The position numbers were made by a program, and so were the translations under genes. From contig NRSV01000049.1 of NCBI GenBank assembly GCA_002286855.1, positions 210,563 to 274,562 of the forward strand: 64,000 nucleotides of DNA, given 5' to 3'. Source of the DNA: Bipolaris cookei. Taxonomy: Eukaryota > Ascomycota > Dothideomycetes > Pleosporales > Pleosporaceae. This document shows, piece after piece, positions 58,156-64,000 of this stretch; position 1 is the first letter of the stretch, and each line of letters opens with the position of its first letter. The notes beneath the pieces are model-generated. The model was not told the DNA's origin and ran no database searches. It saw nothing but the letters and a program-made list of their open reading frames with translations.

Positions 58156-59839
58156 ATGAGTGCTAAGCCTGTCTCACAAATAGGAAGGATCAGTAATGTA
58201 CCTCCGCGGTCCCGGGTAATTTCCAGTCTCGCCTTGTGGCCTGGCAAGACCTAACAGACGTCAGAATGCCGGTACTGTCGCCTCGTTGCAGAGTAATGCG
58301 GAGGATACGAAGCCTCGCAGCTTGCTTCCACAGCCAGGGCAGCACAGATACAACACTCGCTCAAGTATCCTTCCGGAACCTCCTGAGCCTGAGGCCGAGG
58401 ACACGAGCCGCAGCTCAACTGATGCCCAGTCACCGCCAAAGGTTGCAACGTCAGCACAAGAGGGCCAGGCTGCAGGCACGGCGCCAGGACGGCTTCGTCC
58501 ACGAGCAGTGTACCAACAAGGTACTCCTTCGTCTCAATCGGCTGGTCAGGGTGACAAGACAAGCTCCCGCTCCATACGTCCACCTACTTCAGTAAGCAAG
58601 CTTGCTGAGCCTCAAAAGGTCGGGCTGGGTCGGTCTCAATCATTACGGAAGCCAGGTGCTACATCTCAGATAGGCCAGTCCTCAGTATTGAGCAGCCACG
58701 CTCGTACACAGTCTACCAGTACTATATCAACCGGGCGACGGGATCTTGCCAAGGCAACTACCGGCACAGAGCGTCCCAAATCTATTTCCGCAGCATCAAG
58801 CCGTATTACAAAGGCCAGCAATACGTCTGCAGATACAGTACCTAGCACTTCTAGAATATCGGCAAGGACCACAGGATTAGGACGTCCGGCAAGTGTCAGG
58901 ACTAAGTCCGATGCACCAGCTGCTGTTGCCGGCAGTGGTGTGACATCCAAGTCTGAAGAACCTTCTGCGATCCAGCCAAAGCCGAAAGAGGCAGCTGTAG
59001 AGGAACCTAAGAAGACCAGTCGGCCCGCTTTCAGTACCCTTCAACAGCACTTCACACCACGCAAAATCGGCAAAGCCCCGACTGCGTCATTCATCAACCC
59101 CGCTCCTCAGCCTGTATCCCATTCACTTCCTCCCGAGATAGCCAGTCTGCAGTCCGAGCTACTTCAACTCCATCTCTTACATCGGTCATCTGCAGACGTG
59201 AGTCAGCGCTGGGAGCAGAGTGCAAAGCGCGTTTTGCACTCCAAGTTCGATGAGGTTGCTAGCTTGCATCAGGTCATGCTAGAGAATGAACGGGCTGGTC
59301 AAGAACAGAAGAATCTCCAATCCTTACTTGAATGGAGCAATGGCGGCTCGACGGTGGGTCTAGTCGAACATGTTCAGATCCTCTCGGAACCTCTTCACGA
59401 GCTTCCATCACTGGTCGAACCAGGCGGTCGTCTCCAGCGTCTTGTAGTAGATTTTGAGCAATGGATTTCGTGGGTGCAAGATATACGGTCTGCCCGGGGA
59501 GGTCATGCTGGCGGAAGCAATGCCCTTGGAACAATCGAAGGCCTCGGAGACTCATGGAAGGCGGAAACTGCAGCGCTGATCCGGAAGCTAACCGTGTTCG
59601 CTAGTGATTTAGAGAGGCTGGCGTTACCGACACCCGGATCGAGCATTGCATCCATAGTCGACGCATGCACCACCATCTTGCGCGGAATCCTAGATGAGCT
59701 GCAGATAATGCAGAAGATAGAGGCTGAAGTCGTTTCAAGGGAGAAGCTTTGGGTGGAAGACCGTCTTCGGACCATTGCGCGGGACGTCGGCATGCATGCA
59801 TCGGATAACGGAGGGGAGATGGCGGCTTGGAGAGATTGA
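58156..59839 (+). CDS. Uncharacterised Ser/Thr-rich fungal protein with helical C-terminal half, 544 aa
   Basis: Exons are 58156-58215 and 58265-59839. The 49-bp intron (GTAATT donor, CCTAAC branch, GTCAG acceptor) joins VPPRSR to NAGTVASLQ in phase 0; without this first exon the frame has only a TTG start. Residues 20-255 are Ser/Thr/Pro/Ala/Arg-rich and probably disordered (STISTGRRDLAKATTGTERP). From about 255 the protein is ordered: RPAFSTLQQHFTPRKIGKAP, then LPPEIASLQSELLQLHLLHR, RWEQSAKRVLHSKFDEVASL and WIS..VQDIR helices to the end. I recall related ascomycete proteins but no firm function. The helix-rich part suggests an assembly or cytoskeletal role, which is inference. Confidence 0.75.
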
Positions 59840-60964
59840 GACTATGGACGGCCAAGGGCAGATGGAAAGTATCCGTAGGGCTCTTCTTCACGTGTACCCG
59901 AATATGCGTAAATGTACCCTCTGTCCATCAAGCGGCTCCCGCGGCATGTTTGCTTAAGGAAGCTTAGTCATCGTTGTTGCGCTGTACTACCGTGGCCAGA
60001 CATGGTTATCCATGACACAGTCCAACATGCCTGTGGTGTGCACCAAGCGGCAAGGATTTGGGTGTAGCTAGCTGGGCATTGCCAATGTATTGCCTCTGCC
60101 TCTGAGGTTGGAAAATTACCGACACGGTTATCTTTTGAGGAATTTGCAGGTGCAGCAAAGAACAGACGGCAACGATTTTCGGTTAGCTTCTACAAACGGC
60201 ATGACAAGACTTCGGGAGGCCTTGTTTGTTTAAGACTGACTAAGTAGCGCTAACCTCGTACAAGGTGGCACTCATCATTACCAACAATTATCCACCCATC
60301 TTACTCAGCACTCATCCCTACGCAACATCATCTCGTTGTTTGCTGGCATTGTCTTTGCCGGAATTTCACCACTCGGTATGTTGTTGCCAAGGCTAGCGGA
60401 CTCCAAGTGTTGCAGCGACCCTCCTTCCTTGTGACCAGCTCGCCCACCCAAGCACTTTTGTTGTTTTAATGGCCCCCTTTTTTTGCACAGATTTGGCTTC
60501 TCCTGCTCGCGAGTTCTATGAGTACAACCAGGGTATGATACAGCAGTGGCGTTAACTACTTGCTTACGTACTGGCGGTGCACTTTGGGTACACTAACAGT
60601 TCATGGTAGTGGCCTTCGCTCCAGTTAGTCCGTCATACTGAATGTACCACTGCGTTTCCAATGTGCGTCACGATCGATTATCTACATGTGTTTCCGTTGC
60701 AGTGTTTGCGCCATTCCAGAAAAGGTTCCATACCTAGACGGCTCCTAAGTTTATGCGCAGCACTTGTCACCTTTTTCCAGGCCTATATGCACACGTTTCA
60801 CCTCTTATTAGTAATCTCTCAGCGCCTGCAGGACATTGAGAAGACTTGTTATGGTCTGCAGAATCGATCACTACTAATACTCAAAAAGTGATTCGCAAGT
60901 CCGAATGGCGCGAGGTGGCGTCAACATCCGCTCATAGAAGGTGAATACAAGGCCAGGTATATTC
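59840..60964. other. Intergenic region
   Basis: 1.1 kb. The part after 60.3 kb may be 5' UTR of the next gene, with possible intron donors (GTATGT near 60376). No coding frame is supported. Confidence 0.45.
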
Positions 60965-62996
60965 ATGGAGTCTCGTGCGGGCGATAAACGACCATGGGAG
61001 AACGAAGAAAGCATTGACGTTCAACCAAAGCGTCGCAGCTCGATCCTGACTGCCTCCCTTGCCCAGCAGGTTTCCCCGCTCCCGCCACAAGCCGGCTTCT
61101 TTGCTCGCGACAGCCCTGCTCTAGACCGTCGGGTACTGCCACCGCTTCTAGCTTCTTCATACAGTATTTCAGCTAGCCCTGTCACCATTGCTTCACAGTG
61201 CTCGCCTCAACTGCCGCCACTCGAGTTGAATAGATCTGAACGTGGACCCTACTCTCTTTTCGATGTTTTCGAACATCATCCAGGGCAGAGTACATACAAA
61301 AACCATACAGGTACCACTGTCTCTCTTTGTTAGACGTGAATCATGCCAGCCAAGCTAGAGCACGGGCTGTGATTGCTATTGGCGTGGTGCTCTCCATCTA
61401 TTCGAAGAACGGAATTGCGACTCGCTCATCCGTACTCGTAGCTGAAACGATTACAGAGCTCTCAACAATCCCTTCGCTGATTCCTGAGCCGCGCGCCAGC
61501 CCGCCACGCGCCAAGCGGGCCGTAGATCCTGATCCTATTCCTCAGCAGGTGTCTGCACCAAGGCCAGTTGCTTGTTGTCCGCCTGATTGCAGGGGCCAGG
61601 TATGCTCAAATTTACGCTCTTTGATGCACAAACTTGCTACAAACCTGAGCGAGTTAGTCCATAAACTCAATGATCTGACGCGTACAGAGCCACAAGTCTC
61701 GTCCCAGGTAAGCGGTCCAATACGCATTCACACTTGCTGATAAGTAACGTCAGCATCTGTTAAAGACATGGCAATGCTGATGCGCTCTAATAGCCACTCA
61801 CCTCTAGTCACGCCAAGGTCGAAGAGTTACTGCAATGGGCTCTCGATCGCGTGCATGAGGGTAATGTCCGACTGCAGGAGCACGTAGAGCAGGAACCGAT
61901 ACATAGCACAAGATTACAATCTCCAGCCGAGGGCTCGCCAAATATGCGGAGAGCTCAACACCATCTGGAGGAACGTGAGGAACAGTCTCCGCTGAGAAGA
62001 CCGTACCCAGTTTACCATGATTATGGATACTTTACGCGTTCTAATGCCTCTCCAGAGGATTCCAGAAGAAATCCTTACGACATAGCGTCAATAGTTGTCG
62101 GGGACTCGCCACAGCAAACAGCAGCGCCTTCTGGAGCAATGCACATGCTTCTACAATCATCAACACAGGCTACACAGCCCGTACGCCCGACCATATTGCC
62201 TTCGCCATCGTCGTTGAACTTCTCAAGTTCTCAAAGCCTGTCGTCAATGACTCCGCCCATCACATCCGCCCACACTTTAGCACAGAATACTCTCTTGCAG
62301 GACTTGCAACACCAGGTTACTATCAAGACGCTAGAATTCCGAACTCTCCAGCGCGAGTACGACAACCTTCTCCAGAAGCTCGAACGCCAGAAAACAAAAT
62401 GCGCTACTCTTGAAAAGAAGTTTGAAGTCAGTGACTGTGAGATCAACGGTTTGACAGACGAAAAGGAAAAATTACAAAGTCAAGTTGTAGCCTTGGAAGG
62501 ACAAGTCGAGGAGCTGCAGCAGAGCCGGGACGAAGCTCGACGCCAGTTGATTGCGAATGGAGCACAATACATGCGCATCATGGAGATGGCAAATCGCCTG
62601 CAGTCTCAGGGAGCAGATAACAAGAAGAAGTGGGACGTAGAGAGGACGGAGTTGGAGCAGCGGATTCGCGTGCTGGAAGAAGCCATGGTGATTGGTGACC
62701 AGCATCACGTCACGCCAACACCCGGCTCAGAACACCATGCAACCTCGAATTATTCCCCAGTGCCGGGCGAATCGACGCTCCAGAATTATGCTCCTTCGTC
62801 TTCATCGCAAACCGAGACTATTAACGTTCTCCGAGCGGAAATCAATCGGCTTCGCTCACGCACACAGACGCTCGAAAGTGCAGTCAAGACTATGCGGCTG
62901 GAAAGCATATCGATTCAGACGGCAGCACGGCAACTTGTAGATTCTAGTGAAAGGGTGAATGATGCGGCACGGGATATAATAGGGGACAGCGAGTGA
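60965..62996 (+). CDS. Uncharacterised coiled-coil protein, 631 aa
   Basis: Exons are 60965-61310, 61361-61707 and 61794-62996; introns of 50 and 86 bp keep the frame (KNHT-ARAVIAIG and VSSQ-PLTSSHAK). The start is MESRAGDKRPWENEES. Residues 1-115 are Pro/Ser-rich with KRRSSILTASLAQQ. Exon 2 includes ARAVIAIGVVLSIYSKN and VACCPPDCRGQVCSNLRSLM, with four nearby cysteines that might bind metal. Exon 3 begins with an amphipathic helix (HAKVEELLQWALDRVHEGNV), then a disordered stretch. A long coiled coil spans about residues 395-525 (LQREYDNLLQKLERQKTKCA, LQSQVVALEGQVEELQQSRD), with a second at about 575-625 (INVLRAEINRLRSRTQTLES). No DNA-binding domain is identified. The domain set suggests a nuclear or scaffold protein, but I cannot name it. 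Confidence 0.72.
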
Positions 62997-63592
62997 GGTT
63001 TGTCCAACGGCAGTTGATACCTAGGAAATCAAATTTCAGGCAGGAATACCACTGGTAACAATTGGAAGTATTTTTTCGTAGACGATGGGATGGGATTTTT
63101 GGCGTCTCATCTATCACGCGTTTGGTAAGTTCGGTTTGTCGCAATGGAGTAGGAGTTATGTTGCAATTTTCTACGTTCGAGTACTTTGTATATAAGTTGT
63201 CCGACATAATCCAGAGCAATACAAGTATTCTCATACACAATAGAGTTTTTTTTTCTATATGTGAATGTCACTGTTCACATGAGCCCATCCTCGTACATGA
63301 GCGGTCGACAGTTCAAGTACCGGCAGTAAGGATGTACCTCATCAAACCCACTCCAATGTAGTCAGCTATCCACTGAACCCCAATAAAACCAAAAGACCCA
63401 ATTCAAAGAAGAATAAAAAAAGGATCCCATTCAAACACAAACCTACCGAACCTCACCCATCCCTCAGCCCCCATAACCCCCGCTAGCGCCTTGGCACACT
63501 TTTTCCACAAACACCTCCAACACCACAACATCCTACAACCTCCCCCCCCCTCCAACCCACCCACTCACAACGCTCTCTATCCCACCACCAAA
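62997..63592. other. Intergenic region and bL36m leader
   Basis: About 600 bp. C/A-rich sequence from 63370 to 63592 is consistent with a promoter and leader for the ribosomal protein gene. Confidence 0.5.
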
Positions 63593-63943
63593 ATGCTCTC
63601 CAGGGCCTTCACCCTCCCCCTCCGCCGCGCGCTACCCAACCGCGCCCCACTCCTTACCCGGCGCACCCAACAAATGCACATACACACACCGAGCTGCAAT
63701 TGCCTGCGCCCAGGACTTCTCGCACGCTCCTCCCGCCCCACAACCAGCACTGGCAGTATCGGAGACCTGGTGTCGCGCTTCAATGGGTTGGGGCTTAACA
63801 GCAATGGTGTGGGTCAGACTCGCGGCATGAAAGTCCGGAGCTCGGTTAAGAAACTGTGCGAGGGCTGTAAGAGCGTGAGGCGCAAGAAGGGACGGTATGT
63901 GTATATTATTTGTTCGAAGAACCCGAAACATAAGCAGAGGTGA
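63593..63943 (+). CDS. Mitochondrial large-subunit ribosomal protein bL36m, 116 aa as read, C-terminus uncertain
   Basis: bL36 is a small zinc-binding protein of the large ribosomal subunit. The ATG at 63593 begins an Arg-rich mitochondrial presequence (MLSRAFTLPLRRALPNRAPL). The mature part is the family block MKVRSSVKKLCEGCKSVRRK followed by YVYIICSKNPKHKQR, with zinc ligands in a C-x2-C-x14-C-x5-H pattern. In the simple reading the stop is TGA at 63941-63943. However, AG-GTGAGT at 63938-63945 is a strong splice donor, and most L36 proteins end KHKQRQG, so the true C-terminus is probably in a downstream exon outside the window. Confidence 0.88.
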   Translation: MLSRAFTLPLRRALPNRAPLLTRRTQQMHIHTPSCNCLRPGLLARSSRPTTSTGSIGDLVSRFNGLGLNSNGVGQTRGMKVRSSVKKLCEGCKSVRRKKGRYVYIICSKNPKHKQR

Positions 63944-63965
63944 GTTGAGTCCTTGTTCTTTGGGG

Positions 63966-64000
63966 AAGGAGGGTGGGGTTGGGGGTTGGGGGTTGGGGTG
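63966..64000 (+). repeat. G-rich GGGGTT-type tandem tract
   Basis: Five runs of three or more G separated by T or TT lie at the right edge, in what is likely the last intron of the bL36m gene. G-quadruplex formation is possible. Confidence 0.6.

Noticed and set aside
1..64000. tRNA, rRNA, CRISPR array, integrated phage, or a secondary-metabolite cluster
   Set aside because: I looked for TPsiC-loop-like motifs, regularly spaced repeats and multi-domain synthase frames and saw none. A tRNAscan or antiSMASH-type run would be decisive.

Overview
This window is nuclear chromosomal DNA from a filamentous ascomycete, most likely a dothideomycete of the Pleosporales type. Support: genes are split by very short introns (mostly 48-86 bp) with GTRNGT donors and CTAAC/CTGAC-like branch sites; the gene set is fungal (Pil1/Lsp1 eisosome protein, Sam37, Nnf1, a Nto1-type PHD protein, DUF3431, a 6-phosphogluconolactonase, mitochondrial bL36); and there is a Fot1/pogo transposon. 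Genus-level placement is inference only. No CRISPR, operon, phage, rRNA or tRNA was seen.

Layout. 1-4.5 kb has no convincing gene. 4.5-29 kb is a core block: a conserved unknown protein (-) divergent from sam37 (+), pil1/lsp1, a 3-hydroxyisobutyrate-dehydrogenase-like enzyme with a duplicated C-terminal domain, nnf1 (-), an F-box/LRR protein, nto1, a Tra2-like RRM protein, a DUF3431 membrane protein and an unknown 630-aa protein. 29-33.9 kb is gene-free, then comes a small conserved 123-aa protein. 34.9-49.2 kb reads as an accessory, more AT-rich island: a 633-aa ankyrin protein (-), a decayed SDR gene, a secreted DUF7492-like protein with a putative N-terminal histidine brace, a small membrane protein, an F-box-like gene relic interrupted by a pogo element with perfect 71-bp inverted repeats, and a decayed secreted S41-peptidase-like gene. 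49.2-53.6 kb is gene-poor and holds a 146-bp palindromic MITE-like element. 53.6-64 kb returns to core genes: a small cysteine-motif protein (-), a partial conserved protein (-) divergent from 6-phosphogluconolactonase (+), two uncharacterised proteins (544 and 631 aa) and mitochondrial bL36, whose 3' end lies outside the window or across a splice site.

How the genes work together. Most core genes are independent housekeeping functions: mitochondrial outer-membrane assembly and translation (Sam37, bL36m), plasma-membrane organisation (Pil1), kinetochore (Nnf1), chromatin acetylation (Nto1), splicing (Tra2-like) and the pentose phosphate pathway (6PGL). No biosynthetic cluster was found. The most informative region is 38.6-49.1 kb, where three host gene relics and a nearly intact DNA transposon record gene decay and insertion, including a TA insertion inside an open reading frame that still reads continuously across the target site. 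Gene models below come from hand-checked splice junctions that keep the frame; none has transcript support.
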